A stretch of DNA of 64,000 nt from Dipteris shenzhenensis (Eukaryota; Polypodiophyta; Polypodiopsida; Gleicheniales). The position numbers and the translations under genes were made by a program. Under the pieces are notes generated by a model. That model made no database searches. It had not been told where the DNA came from and saw only the letters and a list, made by a program, of their open reading frames with translations. Where the stretch lies: NCBI GenBank assembly GCA_047967505.1, contig CM106539.1; one strand, given 5' to 3'. Below, piece by piece: positions 44,241 through 54,947 of the stretch (positions within the stretch are counted from its first letter, which is position 1; each line of letters opens with the position of its first letter).

Positions 44241-45930
44241 TCCTCAACTTGTTGAAGTTGATCGAGCTCATTTGAGGGGATAGCACAAATCCTCTAGACA
44301 ACGTCCTCTTTTCTCTTTCTGCTAGACTCTTCTTGGTCGGAGTGTCTAGGTGGGAGCTGTTCGTCTTCCTTTCAAGATGGGTGGCTCTTTTCCTCTTCAC
44401 TATGGTGAACGGCTATTGATCCTAGGAGATTGTTTCGAATTCAACTTGCTCTACTTGAGCTTCGAAGTTCTAAGCGTTGGGTACAAACTCCTCTTCACCT
44501 GAGCTATCTTCCATGTTCTCTTCACTGGTTCTCTCTTCTATTATCTATTTATCTTTCCTTTTTGAATCTACCCAACCCTCTTTGCTCTGATTTTCATCCT
44601 CTTCTTATGAGCGAAGGGATTGGTTCCTCAACCCTTGTCTTATCCAATGTCTCTGGCTCCTTGCTCTTCTCTATTTGCTTCTCTTTACCACGGTTGTTGC
44701 AGGCAAAAAAATCTTTAATGAAGTGTCCTCCCAAACCACAAAGAAAGCTCGAATTCAGGATATTTTTATAGAAAACTTTTTGTATCTATTCCGCCCCATC
44801 TCTGTCTAGAAGCTAAATGGCATTAGAAGGATCTATGGACAGGTCCATCAGCACACAGGCTAGTGGGTTTCCTCTAGGACTTATGAATCTCTCTATTTCT
44901 ACTCCTAGATATAGGCCAAGGGGTAAACAGAGCGCCTCCAACTGTGGAAAGAGCGACAGGGGAAGGTCTGCGAACTCTGCCCAGATGGGCGCTTTAGTGG
45001 GCAGAGGAGAGTCAGGATTGAAGGTAGGCTCCCACAACTGGATAGAGAGGGTTGGTTCCTAATCATCCATGTACCTTTTTGCACTACTTCTATTGCCATT
45101 TTTTTCTTTTCAAAGATAAAGACGATATAATCATTTCTCATGAAATGAATGCTAGTGACGTTTAATCCTTTGCGCGACCAGAAGTTCCTAATCCACCCCT
45201 CTAGGAACATCGCAGGAGGATGTTGGCCATGGATGTAGCCAACTACCACACAAGAATAAATCCATTTGGTTGTTTCATTTAGCATTCCATTGTTAACCTT
45301 TATTGTCAGAAGCTTGCCTTTGAAAGAGCTTCCATCTAAGCTAGCGAGCTTTTTAGCTAGTCCTGTGCTGGCGGAGTCACTGAAGATATGTTTGGCCTGT
45401 GGGGAGAGCTGTTCCCACGCTGTTTGCTTTGGTGCTTGCACCGCTTTGAAGAGGCTTTGACCTCTGCCTTGAACTGCTACAACATACGAGCCTCTCTACA
45501 CATCCTGCATGGGTGCCCCTACTTGCATCTGCTGCACTAGATTTTGTCTTGGTGCTCCATTGGTCTATTGTGCTTGTTTTGGCATTGAAAAGGAAACACC
45601 TTTGGACTTTTCTATCGTTTTCTTTCCTGAGGACAATGGGTGGTTGTTGGAGGCAGATTTGAGAGAGCTCAGTATTTCTTTGAAAGCTGCACTATCGGCT
45701 TTCTACATGTTGCTGTCCTCCACATGGAATGTGAAGCCCGAAGTCGTACCATCTTTAACATTCTCTTGGGTTCGCTCGAGATCTTGCATGGTGAGATCTA
45801 TTTTGCTATTGTCTTCATGATTTTAGAGTCGACAACTCTAGTCCACTCGAGTAGAGGGGGATTACTTTAGCAGGGTGAGCTCTGACCCTATCCTTGCCAC
45901 CGTCACTGGGGGTCTTGTTGCCGCCGCCAT
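44241..45930 (-). pseudogene. LINE ORF1 (DUF4283-like, with a degenerate zinc knuckle)
   Basis: Starts at ATG 45930 (MAAATRPPVTVARIGSE). Several stops break the N-terminal part. 45441-44905 is open for 178 codons and reads like the DUF4283 domain of plant LINE ORF1 (GWIRNFWSRKGLNVTSIHF; DYIVFIFEKKKMAIEVVQKG). A degenerate CCHC knuckle (FLCGLGGHFIKDFFAC) lies near 44700-44740, and a charged tail follows. ORF1 binds LINE RNA. The adjacent ORF2 begins about 44224. Confidence 0.72.
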
Positions 45931-45994
45931 CGCTAAGAAATGCCCTATCCCTACTCCATTGCTAGAGGATGCCATCGATCAATTCTCTGCCTAG

Positions 45995-46010
45995 TAAGGA
46001 TAGCTTTTTT
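45995..46010. repeat. Candidate LINE target-site duplication (right copy)
   Basis: TAAGGATAGCTTTTTT, 14 of 16 identical to 34158-34173. Confidence 0.6.
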
Positions 46011-46017
46011 GATATGT

Positions 46018-46072
46018 GGCTCCGCCAATTTTGCGGGTTTTGTCTCAGAGAAAACCACGGACTGGCTTGGGC
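46018..46072. repeat. Hairpin 4 of the GGGGTTTT/AAAACCCC family
   Basis: GGCTCCGCCAATTTTGCGGG-TTTT pairs imperfectly with AAAACC-ACGGACTGGCTTGGGC. It lies just beyond the right LINE border, as hairpin 3 lies just beyond the left border. More degenerate than hairpins 2 and 3. Confidence 0.55.
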
Positions 46073-46374
46073 TCAAGGCAATGAAAGGAGAAACACACTG
46101 GATGAAAGCAATTTTCACATGCATGGATAGGCATTGTAACGGACACAGACAAGGGTTGGTTGACAAATGGGCAGTGCAAGGTATGTGGCAGCACTAGTTG
46201 ACGGATGTGCAGTAGGGAAGATGGGCTATGGGCAAGGGGAAGAAGATGGGCTATGTGCAGAAGTGGTGAAGGTTAGGGTAGACAAACGGGCAAGGGGGTA
46301 GAGGAGATCCATGTGGGTAAAAGAGGTGGGTGTTAGGGTAGGAGGTCGTTAGGGCTTAGGGCACCAATAAGTAC
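46073..46374. other. Intergenic, GA-rich
   Basis: Contains repeated gggcaag/gatgggctatg motifs (46215-46300). No gene seen. Confidence 0.4.
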
Positions 46375-46510
46375 ACTAGCACAACTAAACTAACACACCT
46401 AAACTGATTACACTAACACAACTAAACTAACTACAACTAACTAGACAACTAAACTAACTACATTAACACTACACTAACACAACTAAACTAACAAAGTAAA
46501 ATTAGAAACT
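46375..46510. repeat. AACTAAACTAAC microsatellite-like array
   Basis: Imperfect repetition of aactaaactaacacaac. Confidence 0.85.
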
Positions 46511-46860
46511 AAAACTAACAAAATATAAAAATAGAATATATATAAAAATATAAAACAAAATAAATATATATAAAAATAAATTAAATTAAAACAATAAATA
46601 TAAATATAACTATAAAATTGAATATAAATATCAATTTAAAATAAAAAACAAACATAAATACAAAATTAAAAAAGTAAAAATATTTTAAATATAAATATAG
46701 TAACATATAACTATACTAAATAATATACAATATAAAAAATAAATACAATAACTAATATTTAACTAGATTGAAACATATAACTAATATAAAATGAAAATAA
46801 TATATATAGATATAAAATCAAAATCTAATAAAAACTAATATAAAAATAATAATATATATA
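46511..46860. repeat. Very AT-rich low-complexity DNA
   Basis: Over 85 % A+T by eye, (ATATAAA)n-like. No coding potential. Confidence 0.8.
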
Positions 46861-48817
46861 CAAGCTCCCCACTGTCCCAGCTCCCTCCCCACCCTCCTAG
46901 GTCACTCCATTCTTCCCCAAAAATTCATGAGGTTGGAACTCTAGGTGGGGCCATATCAGATCCACCACTAGCCTTTTCCTAACTTTTTGCACACACCCTC
47001 CCAGAGCTCCCTCTCAACCCTTCGAGCTCCCTCTAAGCTCCCCACCCTTCTAGCTCCTTTCCCACTCTCTATGAGGGGGGAACAGGAGGACAATGACATG
47101 AGGATGATATATTCTGCTAGGAGTAGTGCTCCCCCGGTCCTAGGGGAGGTCCTCTTAAACAACCACTACTCAAAACTATAGGATCAACTATCATGGAACC
47201 TGTAATGTACATCAATGTAATGTGTGTGGGGTTTATCGGTTCTTGGATATTTCAAGACACTCAAAGATCTCACAGGATTGAATGTTAGAACCAGTGGCAA
47301 TTAGATCTCTATTGGCTAGATTTGACAGCTTAGAATCTATGAACAAATGTAGCCTCAGAATCATCACAACATGATGAGGGAGTCTAGAGTCGAATGAGGG
47401 ATCTAATCATATTGTAGTGATGGGATAGCAAATCTTAATAATGAAATAAAATACATAAGTAAGTTTAAAACTAAGGAGGTTGGACATTGCATGTGAATTC
47501 ATGGACTGATTTTTGTCTAAAGTGAGGGTGTTCGAAAATGAGGGTGTACATAATGATGGTACACAGCATGCACATTCATAATTGATTGTTGTCAAAAGCA
47601 AGGGCATGCACTTAGATCGTGCCTAAATTTGAAGGTTGCAACACTCCAAAAATGGGGAAATGAACCTTCAAAAGAAGCACAAAGGTGGGAAAATCTTAAA
47701 AGAAGGTGCCATGTCACCTTAAAAAATGTCTTAACTAGAAAAAAAAAAAAGGACAACGAGTCATGAGTTGTTGTTTGCAACATGTTATCTAGATTTTTTG
47801 CTACTCCTAAATTTGAATCAATTTTAAAATCTTTTGGTGACATTAAAGAGAACTAATTTCATAAATTTTGCAAACTAAGTATACTTTTAAACTTTTTTTT
47901 TTTAATGTAAATATTGCTACTTTAAAGGGGCGATTTTTTTTGCTTTTCATGCCAGAAAAAAAAACCAAATCAATGAAATCATCTAATATTTTAAGAGCTA
48001 CTAGTAATTCATGCATGACTATGAAATGTATAGTACATCCTTTACTTATAATTACCAAAATATGGTTTATTTTCTACAATAAATTAAGGAATTTCATCTC
48101 AATCAATGTTCATTCCAATATTTGAATTAGAGCATAGCTTGGGTGGGGAGAGAGGAGAACCGTGAAACGACAAATTGCAAGAAGGAAAATGGGAGAAGGA
48201 GCTGTAGAGTTGTAGGAGCAAACAAGATGCCACTTCACAATAAGAGGTAAGAGAACAAGAAGAGGTTTATGAAACAAATACAATGGCAGTGGGCACGTGA
48301 AGCAAAGTTAAGACATGGGCGGTGGGTGGGGTTAGAAACAATAGGTGTTTGACACCTTGGGTTAAATAAATGTATGGTTAGCTGGGCAGATGAGGTAAGT
48401 TAGGTAGGGGGTTGGTTAGCTCCATGTGCCTAAGTTCATAGCATACTATTAGAGGTATTGTAGCTTAGTACTTCATACCTGAGGAATAAATCAAAGCAAC
48501 TTGCCTCAAAAAACACCAGTATAGCTAAAATAAGAAAGATGTAAGCCTAATAATACCAATGGACAATTTGGATAAAGTATATGCAATTATGTATGCTTCA
48601 TGTGTTTGTTTTTAAAAAAAAACCTTTGGAAAGAGAAGACATTATTAATCAACAACCAGATTGCAGTCAAAATAATAATAAAATATTTCAAGTTTATTAC
48701 ACCATAAGGTGACTATGTCTCAATACCATAACCTTCCAAAGAATAATTATCAGTAGGTAATGGTCCTTGCCAAAATAGAATTTTTTGAGACAATGTAACT
48801 TTATGAAACTCTTATAA
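46861..48817. other. Intergenic DNA without recognised gene
   Basis: A C-rich block (46861-47150) with repeated agctccc motifs, then AT-rich sequence. Open frames are short (at most about 85 codons) and of low complexity. Nothing supported as a gene. Confidence 0.45.
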
Positions 48818-48823
48818 TAGGAT

Positions 48824-48934
48824 ATGTGTGTGTGTGTGTGAGAGAGAGAGTGGGAGTTCAAGAGGGGGCAATTATTGTGGGCATCAAGAGTGTGCATGTA
48901 TAAGACATGGGAAAAGTGTGTGTGTGTGTGTGTG
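48824..48934. repeat. TG and AG microsatellites
   Basis: (TG)8 followed by (AG)5 at 48824-48850 and a second (TG)9-10 at 48916-48934. Confidence 0.95.
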
Positions 48935-48960
48935 GCCCGCCCCCTCCCTAGAGATAAGAC

Positions 48961-49009
48961 CACATGGTGGGGAGTAAGCCCACCATGTGGAACTTACTCC
49001 CCACCTAAT
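48961..49009. repeat. Overlapping inverted repeats around CCACATGGTGGG
   Basis: CCACATGGTGGG pairs with CCCACCATGTGG about 8 bp downstream, and GGTGGGGAGTAAG pairs with CTTACTCCCCACC. Two alternative hairpins share the same left arm. Confidence 0.7.
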
Positions 49010-49207
49010 AGTAATTGCTAGAAAATGGATTATTATGATTAGTGTAAAAGTGTTTTAAGAGCACAATGCTATCAATAGATGCATAATCCAGTTTTTGGTA
49101 TCAAAGTTACTGCACAAAAAAAGTAACCTTTAGTACACAAAGGCCCGGGACTCAAAATACTTGCAATGACAAAGATTTAGCAAAGCTTAAAATTATCCTA
49201 TGATTAT

Positions 49208-49318
49208 GAATTAATTGTATGGTACTAGCCCAACCAAAGGCAAACAAAGGCTAGTTGGGAGATCAGTGTGTGTTTAGATTTCAAAATCCCATCAATAAAT
49301 GAACCATACAATTAATTC
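49208..49318. repeat. Small MITE-like inverted repeat, 111 bp
   Basis: GAATTAATTGTATGGT at 49208-49223 and its exact complement at 49303-49318, with an inner CTAGCC/GGCTAG pair. No clear target duplication. Could be a MITE or a chance foldback. Confidence 0.5.
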
Positions 49319-49710
49319 AATTGTTTGGATAACAATAAAAAGTTGCATATAATAAATGGATTGAAATTTTTAAGGAAACAGAATTGACATAACTTTGACC
49401 TGAGTAATAGGATCAACAATAGAATTTTTCATTATATTGAGGTTTTGACCATGCAGACCATATTTGATGGGAATGATTATATCCATGCATCTCAAGCTAT
49501 ACATTATTTATGTGTGTACAAAGTATCATTTCCATCAAATATTTGTGTGTTCCAATAAGATATCCCAAAACGTGTTTTTTACCGTTGTGCATGACACTTG
49601 GTAAAACACATGACGTAATGTGTCCCCAACCATGCAAACCATATCAATGGGCATGATACTTTGCACACACCTGAGGATAGGTGATATTGATGCATTTACA
49701 AAGTATCATG

Positions 49711-49909
49711 TGTTGAGGATTCATCTCAACATGATGTGTTGTCATGTGTGCATAGCACTAACACATAGAGTGCTAAAAAGGAAAGATTTAGAAACCCTAA
49801 TCCTAACCCTAAAGGGGGGTTTGTATATATTCTTTATTTTCAACTTAATATACATGTGTCCTCTATCCTCATCTCCACTCATCTCATGTCCTCTTTCCAT
49901 ATTTGTTCA
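49711..49909 (+). repeat. copia-3 5' LTR
   Basis: 199 bp, TGTTGAGGATTCATC..ATATTTGTTCA, followed by a PBS. Related to 53536-53788 and to the partial LTR at 62157-62300. Confidence 0.85.
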
Positions 49910-49925
49910 TGGTATCAAAGCTCCC
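49910..49925 (+). promoter_or_regulatory. copia-3 primer binding site
   Basis: TGGTATCAAAGCTCCC, one mismatch to TGGTATCAGAGC, abutting the LTR. The minus-strand copy near 62141-62156 reads TGGTATTAGAGCTCCC. Confidence 0.8.
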
Positions 49926-50002
49926 TTGCCTTCCACTGGGGCATTGCGATCCATGTGGGAGAGTGTGAGAGAGCAAGAGATTGAGAGCGATTGAGGGTTC
50001 AT

Positions 50003-51258
50003 CTTTTTTTTTTTGGTAGAAAAAAAAGTTTGTATTTTATTATATCATCATCATAAATATTCACAATACATGTTCTTTAGCATAGAATAGCCAGCCCCCA
50101 TGGGGAGAAGTTTCTTTACCAAAACATTTCTAATAGATACTCATGAGCTTGAGGGCTTCTGAAATTGTCATAGCAACATCAAAGTTAAAAGAGAGGTACA
50201 TATGAATCATATGTATCATATGTGTCATCATCATTAAAGTAATAAGAGTAGTTGAAGTTCTCTAAATCACGAGAGATGTCAGAGCCATCTGTGGCAATAG
50301 CTTGGGCTTCACTGGGTGATACTAGCTCCTTCTTTATAGTTGGAAGTGGGACCTATTTAAGAAAATCAGTAAACTTAGGGGGGATTTCAAAAGGTGTGGT
50401 GTTATCAATCCTAAAACAACTTTGAATATGGTCTTAAAGGTGAGCATTAAAGAGAGCAGCCTCAATTCTCAGCTAGTTTATCATTTCTGTAATTTTCCTC
50501 TAGTCATGTTCAGCTAGTTGAGAAAAAGCAAGTCAACATGCAACACAATTTGATTAAACTAGAAATTGTTTTTGGTTATCCAAATAAACCAAAGTGCATG
50601 TGCTCCGATAGGTGTCCATAATTCCTGTTTTGTCCGTGCAGAGTCTCCTAGTAATATGGGTTTCCAATTTATTGGCTCCCCTGTTTCAAGTTGTATTATT
50701 TTCCACACCTTTCTAGCAATAGCACAGGCAACAAAGAGGTGAAAATTATCTTCATTTGTAGAGGGAGATCTCATGAATTTGCCATTCCCCTTTCCAATCC
50801 TCAGTCCTCTATTGTTAGTCCACATAGCTTTATGCATTATTAGCCAAAGCAAGGCATACATTTTGTCAGGGATTGAGCTTCATTAAATGGAGTAAAATCT
50901 GAATTTCCATTTTCCCTTAGAGTCTTGGAGTTTCCATCGAGTATTAAGGACCATGTAGAGATGTCCAATGTCCCTAGTTGGAGTGGGGATAGGGAAGAAA
51001 GAAGTACTCTCTACCCAACTAAACTCTCTACTATAAACCAAGAAAGATCCACCTTTCCATTGCTGATTGCCCTCCCAGAGTTGAATTCTATTCAAGACAA
51101 ATGTCTAGCTTTGGTTAACTAAATTAAACTCTCTCCTAATCTCAATCCAAGTTTTCCATACATCCTTCATAGGAAAAATGAATGTTTGTTGCAAGGCTTG
51201 GTACACAATACAAGGAATTCCAAAGACTACTTTCTATAGGTATAAGAAACAATATGAT
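50003..51258 (-). mobile_element. 5'-truncated LINE fragment (LINE-2)
   Basis: Begins at its 3' end with an A tail (plus-strand poly-T 50005-50020) inserted in the copia-3 leader. 50861-50559 reads a zf-RVT-like region (KAMWTNNRGLRIGKG; DNFHLFVACAIARKVWKII), and 51095-50883 precedes it (QLWEGNQQWKGGSFLVYSREF). A stop separates the two. Only the C-terminal third of ORF2 is present, as expected from incomplete target-primed reverse transcription. It differs from the LINE at 34174-45994. Confidence 0.75.
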
Positions 51259-51650
51259 CTGGGAGCACAAAAAGCTAGTTGATCCCAGGCATATACAAGC
51301 AAGTGGATATTTGGCGAGAAGTCAACAAAACAATGGAGAGGTTTAAATGCAAGCCTTTGTCAAGGTCAACATTAAGAAGATTATGGAAAACTGTATTCAA
51401 ACAAGTTAGTCTATCAAAGACAAGTACATTCTCCAAGTGCAACGTTTGCTTTGAACTTAAAATGAAGCTAGAAAGAACAAAGATAGAAAGTGAGGGGAAC
51501 AATTGCTACTAAAAAGACGAGTGTTGTTTGCAGCAAATGTATTACAGAAGCCTATATTATGCATGGAGGCTATATTTAGAGTTGGACCTGAAGCAAAATC
51601 TTTGCATCATTCATGACAAGGTGGATCAAATGAAGAATTGCATACTGTAG
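51259..51650 (+). pseudogene. Fragment of a transposase-like gene (CxxC and IIHDK motifs)
   Basis: Frame 51279-51512 reads MIPGIYKQVDIWREVNKTME, LSRSTLRRLWKTVFKQVSLS and FSKCNVCFELKMKLERTKIE. After a stop, another frame reads YYRSLYYAWRLYLELDLKQN and LCIIHDKVDQMKNCI, then TAG. I recall a family of transposase-like proteins of mosses, lycophytes and ferns with an FSKCDxC segment followed by IIxDxMDxxKT, but I cannot check this. The fragment stops at 51650, where copia-1 sequence starts (DASKMERL), so it is truncated on both sides. Confidence 0.4.
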
Positions 51651-53452
51651 GATGCAAGTAAAATGGAAAGACTAGCATTTGTGGAGACTGGTGATGATAC
51701 TGCACATCCTATTGTGCAGATTGGTAAAGTTCCTTTGTCTATGCAGGATGGAAAAAAGAAATACTTGTCTGATGTATTTCATGTCCCGAATATCACCAAG
51801 AACCTAGTTTCTGTTGGTCAAATGGTTGAGCAGGGCTTGCCGGTTAGATTTAATCCTCATGGATGCTTCGTTGAGGATATTAAAAATAAAGGTCGCTTGA
51901 TAGTAAAAGGGAAGAAGAAGGGCAGGATGTTTACGTTGGATGCGGACATGCCTGAATTGAGTGTAGCAATGTTTGCACATGGGACCGATGTAGTTGCAAA
52001 TATTGATATCTGGCATAAATGCATTGGCCATGTTAATGTACATCGACTTAAATTAATGCAAGCCCAAAATATTGTTGCAGGATTGCCTAAGTTCAAGGTT
52101 GCAAAAATGCATAAAGTATGTGAAGCCTATCAATTTGGAAAGCAGGCAAGGAAACCATTTCCTAGACATGTTCAAGAGAGTAAGAGGCCATTGGAATTAG
52201 TCCACTCTGATGTGTGGACTACTAAAGCTGCATCTATTGGAGGCTGTCATTATGTTGTCACTTTTATTGATGACTACAGCAGAAAAGTTTGGGTGTATTT
52301 TATGAAAAAGAAAAGTGAAGTGTTTGCGCATTTCAAAGCTTTTAAAGCTATGGTTGAAAAAGAAATAGGCTTGCAAAAAAAATGCCTAAGGTTAGATGGA
52401 GGGGGAGAGTACCTCTCAAATGAGTTTGCAAGGTTCCTACAGGAGCATGGCATAAAGCGGCAATATTCATGTAGTCATACCCCACAGCAAAATGGACTTG
52501 CAAAAAGGAAAAACAGGCATATTGGAGAGGTATCTCATGCCATGCTTAATGAAAAAGACCTACCAGATTATTATTAGGCTGAAGAAGTTGCTACAGTAGT
52601 CTACATAATGAATAGGACTCCCATTGCAGCAATACATGGCATGACGCCAGAGGAGAGGTATAATGGTAGGAAACTAGATATTTCTCATTTGAAAGTTCAT
52701 GGTTGCATTGCCTATGTTCATGTGCCAGATGAGTTGAGATCCAAGTTGGATCTAAAAGCTGACAAGTGCATCTTTATTGGTTATTCTCTGTAGCAGAAAG
52801 GGTTTAGATGCTATAACCCTTCTACTCATAAATTTTTAGTGAGTAGAGATGTTGTTTTTGATGAGATGAGTAGCTGGTATAAACCAACAAATGTGATTGA
52901 CAATGTAGATTGCGTAGAATTCACAATAGCAATCACAAAATATTAGTGGACCTCTAGTGTCCTCTAGGAGTGGTCCACATACTTCACCATGGATAGGTAG
53001 ATTGAGATCAGGAAGATCTCCTCAAAGCAATACAGATAGTGGTATGCAAGTATCACAAAAAGAAAAAGAGGAAGTAGATCAGCCCATAGTTGATGTGAAT
53101 GTAGGTCATTCTCATGTGGATGGTGAATCCAGTGGCTCAGAACAGAGCCTTGATGATGAGTTGGGTATTCCTTCTGCTGTTACGCCTCGAGTAAGGAAGA
53201 CAAGGGATGTTTTGAGAGCATCTGGTAGTGAACCTATTTTGTGCGTGTTTACAAGAGCTAGGTATCATGTAGATAGGCTAAAATATGATGGATTTATAGC
53301 CATTCACTATGCCTATATGGTCAAAGTTATACATGAACCAGAACCCACTTCTTTTAAGCAAGCCATGGGAAAAGAAAAATGGGAGAAAGCCATGGATGAA
53401 GAAATGGATGCCTTGGAAGCAAATGCTACATGGGAATTGGTGTATTTGCCTA
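51651..53452 (+). mobile_element. copia-1 fragment H (protease tail, integrase, RT start)
   Basis: Plus-strand copia-1 interior without LTRs. It starts in the protease-integrase linker (KMERLAFVETGDDTAHP) and ends at [10 protein letters not shown], where copia-3 3' sequence starts. Fragment H and copia-3 run in the same orientation, as if it replaced the copia-3 interior. Confidence 0.88.
51651..53452 (+). pseudogene. copia-1 integrase region (fragment H)
   Basis: 51663-52577 is open for 304 codons: FHVPNITKNLVSVGQMVEQ, finger HKCIGHVNVHRL and CEAYQFGKQARKPFP (Cys to Tyr), HSDVWTTK, FIDDYSRKVWVYFM, LDGGGEYLSNEF. The expected catalytic Glu in QNGLAERKNR is Lys (QNGLAKRKNR). TAG replaces Trp at about 52576 (DYYWAEA), and TAG replaces Gln near 52791 and 52945. 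52957-53452 continues through the Ser-rich linker to the RT start. Confidence 0.88.
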
Positions 53453-53788
53453 GTAATGTTCAGTTCCTTCTTTGATTCCCCAGAATCATCATCTTGAGGG
53501 AATGCCTACTTCATGATGTTGATCTTGAGGGAAGGTGTTGAGAGATCACGCTCAACATCATGTAATCATATGTGCATAGCACCATCATGTGATCATATGT
53601 GCATAGCACTAACCTAATAGAGTGCTCTAAAGGAAAGGGTTAGATACCCTAACCCTAACCTTATAAGGGTTTGTATATATTCTACATTTTCAACTAAATC
53701 TAGTGTTAGTCATTTACGGTGTGCTCTCTAGCTGTGCCCTCTCTCCTCATCTCCACTCTTCTCCTCTCTCCCTCTTCATATTTTGTCA
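53453..53788 (+). mobile_element. copia-3 3' end with 3' LTR
   Basis: About 80 bp of 3' untranslated DNA containing two atcttgaggga motifs, a polypurine tract (TTGAGGGAAGG) and the LTR 53536-53788 (253 bp, TGTTGAGAGATC..TTTTGTCA). The LTR holds a tandem duplication of about 25 bp (ATCATATGTGCATAGCAC) absent from the 49711 copy. With the LTR at 49711 it brackets a 4.1-kb composite. The two LTRs are only roughly three-quarters alike by eye and no TSD is visible. Confidence 0.75.
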
Positions 53789-54203
53789 GAACTTACCCAA
53801 GGTTCCCATCAATAAGCTAGGCCAATACTTCAAGGGTGATGACATGAATTTTGCTATCCCCATAATCTATCAACACCAAAAGGTTGATGCCATCCTAGAT
53901 GGAGGGGAGGGAGTGAGTGTCTGTACCAAGGAATGCTAGGTGAAGTGGAGAAAACCTGCACTCGAGCAAACCCATCTGGTAGTGAAGTTGGCCGATGGCA
54001 GAACTGCAAAACCCTTGGGAGTCCTCAATGGCATTAACATTAAAGTATTCGAATTCACGTACCCCATCAGGTTCGTAGTCATGGACCACGCTTCACCCGA
54101 TAGCCAAGATATGAGGCTATCCTAGGCAGACCCTTGTTATGAATTTCTAGGCTCCTACACAACTGGCATACCAAACATCTATTTGTGGCACAAGCATTAG
54201 GAA
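53789..54203 (+). pseudogene. gypsy-2 protease region
   Basis: Plus-strand Ty3/gypsy: LPKVPINKLGQYF, IIYQHQKVDAILDGGEGVSV with DGG at the retropepsin D-S/T-G site, THLVVKLADGRTAKPLGVLN, PIRFVVMDHASPD and GIPNIYLWHKH. A TAG interrupts after the DGG motif (53940) and another near 54121. Ends where the foldback element starts. Confidence 0.7.
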
Positions 54204-54947
54204 AAAAGGGAGCTCATTTTGGGGCCCTGTAAGAAATTCACTATTTTCTCTTTTCTCTCTCTACAAAAGCAAGAAAATATGGATACTTGCGTGAGAAATG
54301 TCAATGTGAAAAGGAATAAATATATTCTTTCACATGCTTTACATTCAATGTTCATATAAGAGCAACACTTTTCTGTGCAGAATTTGGTGATTCTGACACC
54401 GCAGACGCGTCCGGAACGGCCCAAAATCCCAAAAACGGCACTGGAAACGCTGGAATCGGACATCCGGAGGCCCGGAAACGGCCAAAAAAGGCCGAAAAGT
54501 GGGATTTGCAGCAAAACGCGATCAAAAGGTGCCAGATCGCGTTTTGCTGTAAATCCCAGTTTTCGGCCTTTTTTTACCGTTTCTGGGCCTCCGGATGTCT
54601 GATTCCAGCGTTTCCAGTGCCGTTTTTGGGATTTTGGGCCGTTCCGGACGCGTCTGCGGTGTCAGAATCACCAAATTCTGCACAAAAAATAAATTTTTAA
54701 AAGATTCAAATTAGATCACCTCATTAATGTGACATGCTTCTACGAACATATAGTACTATTTCTTTTTCTTATTTTCATCTTCTTTTGTTGAATTTTCAAC
54801 ATTACGTTGGCCCACTCCTGATTAGTTGAGAGCCTATTTTCTCTCTCTTCTAAAAGGCCCCAAAATGAGCTCCCTTTTGAAATTTCCAAAGGTGCCACAT
54901 CGCGTTTTGCTGCAAATCCCACTTTTCGGCCTTTTTTGGCCGTTTCC
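54204..54947. repeat. Large foldback element in gypsy-2
   Basis: Outer inverted repeats of 23 bp match perfectly (54204-54226 and 54856-54878). Inside is a 311-bp near-perfect palindrome: arms 54374-54523 and 54535-54684, 150 bp each, six mismatches by eye, loop of 11 nt. A third partial copy of the loop plus right arm lies at about 54886-54947, in the version that complements the left arm. No transposase ORF inside; frames across the arms are palindrome artefacts. It separates the protease from RT of gypsy-2. Confidence 0.9.

Larger units (their letters stand above)
34174..45994 (-). mobile_element. LINE (non-LTR retrotransposon), nearly full length, split by copia-1 G
   Basis: Minus-strand LINE with an A-rich 3' end (plus-strand cttttttag at about 34174-34182), 3' UTR, ORF2 (endonuclease, RT, zf-RVT), ORF1 and a short 5' UTR. 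Without the nested copia element it is about 6.3 kb, the usual size for plant L1-type elements. A candidate 16-bp target duplication flanks it. Both ORFs carry multiple stops and frameshifts, so it is old and inactive. Confidence 0.85.

Noticed and set aside
45509-45870. Plus-strand frames of 103 and 76 codons
   Set aside because: Antisense to the decayed LINE ORF1; no domain of their own.
46861-47181. C-rich block with a 64-codon frame on each strand, possible exon
   Set aside because: Repeated agctccc words and no continuation into neighbouring coding blocks; judged low-complexity.
47592-48125. Frames of 71-85 codons in AT-rich DNA
   Set aside because: Low complexity (Phe/Lys runs), no conserved motif, no splice or promoter context.
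53645-53665. CCCTAACCCTAACC resembling telomere repeats (also 49797-49812 and 62288-62300)
   Set aside because: Only two or three units, located at the same place in each copia-3 LTR, so it is LTR sequence and not an interstitial telomere.
54197-54602. Frames of 75-105 codons on both strands in the foldback
   Set aside because: They read across the palindrome arms and mirror each other; no domain.
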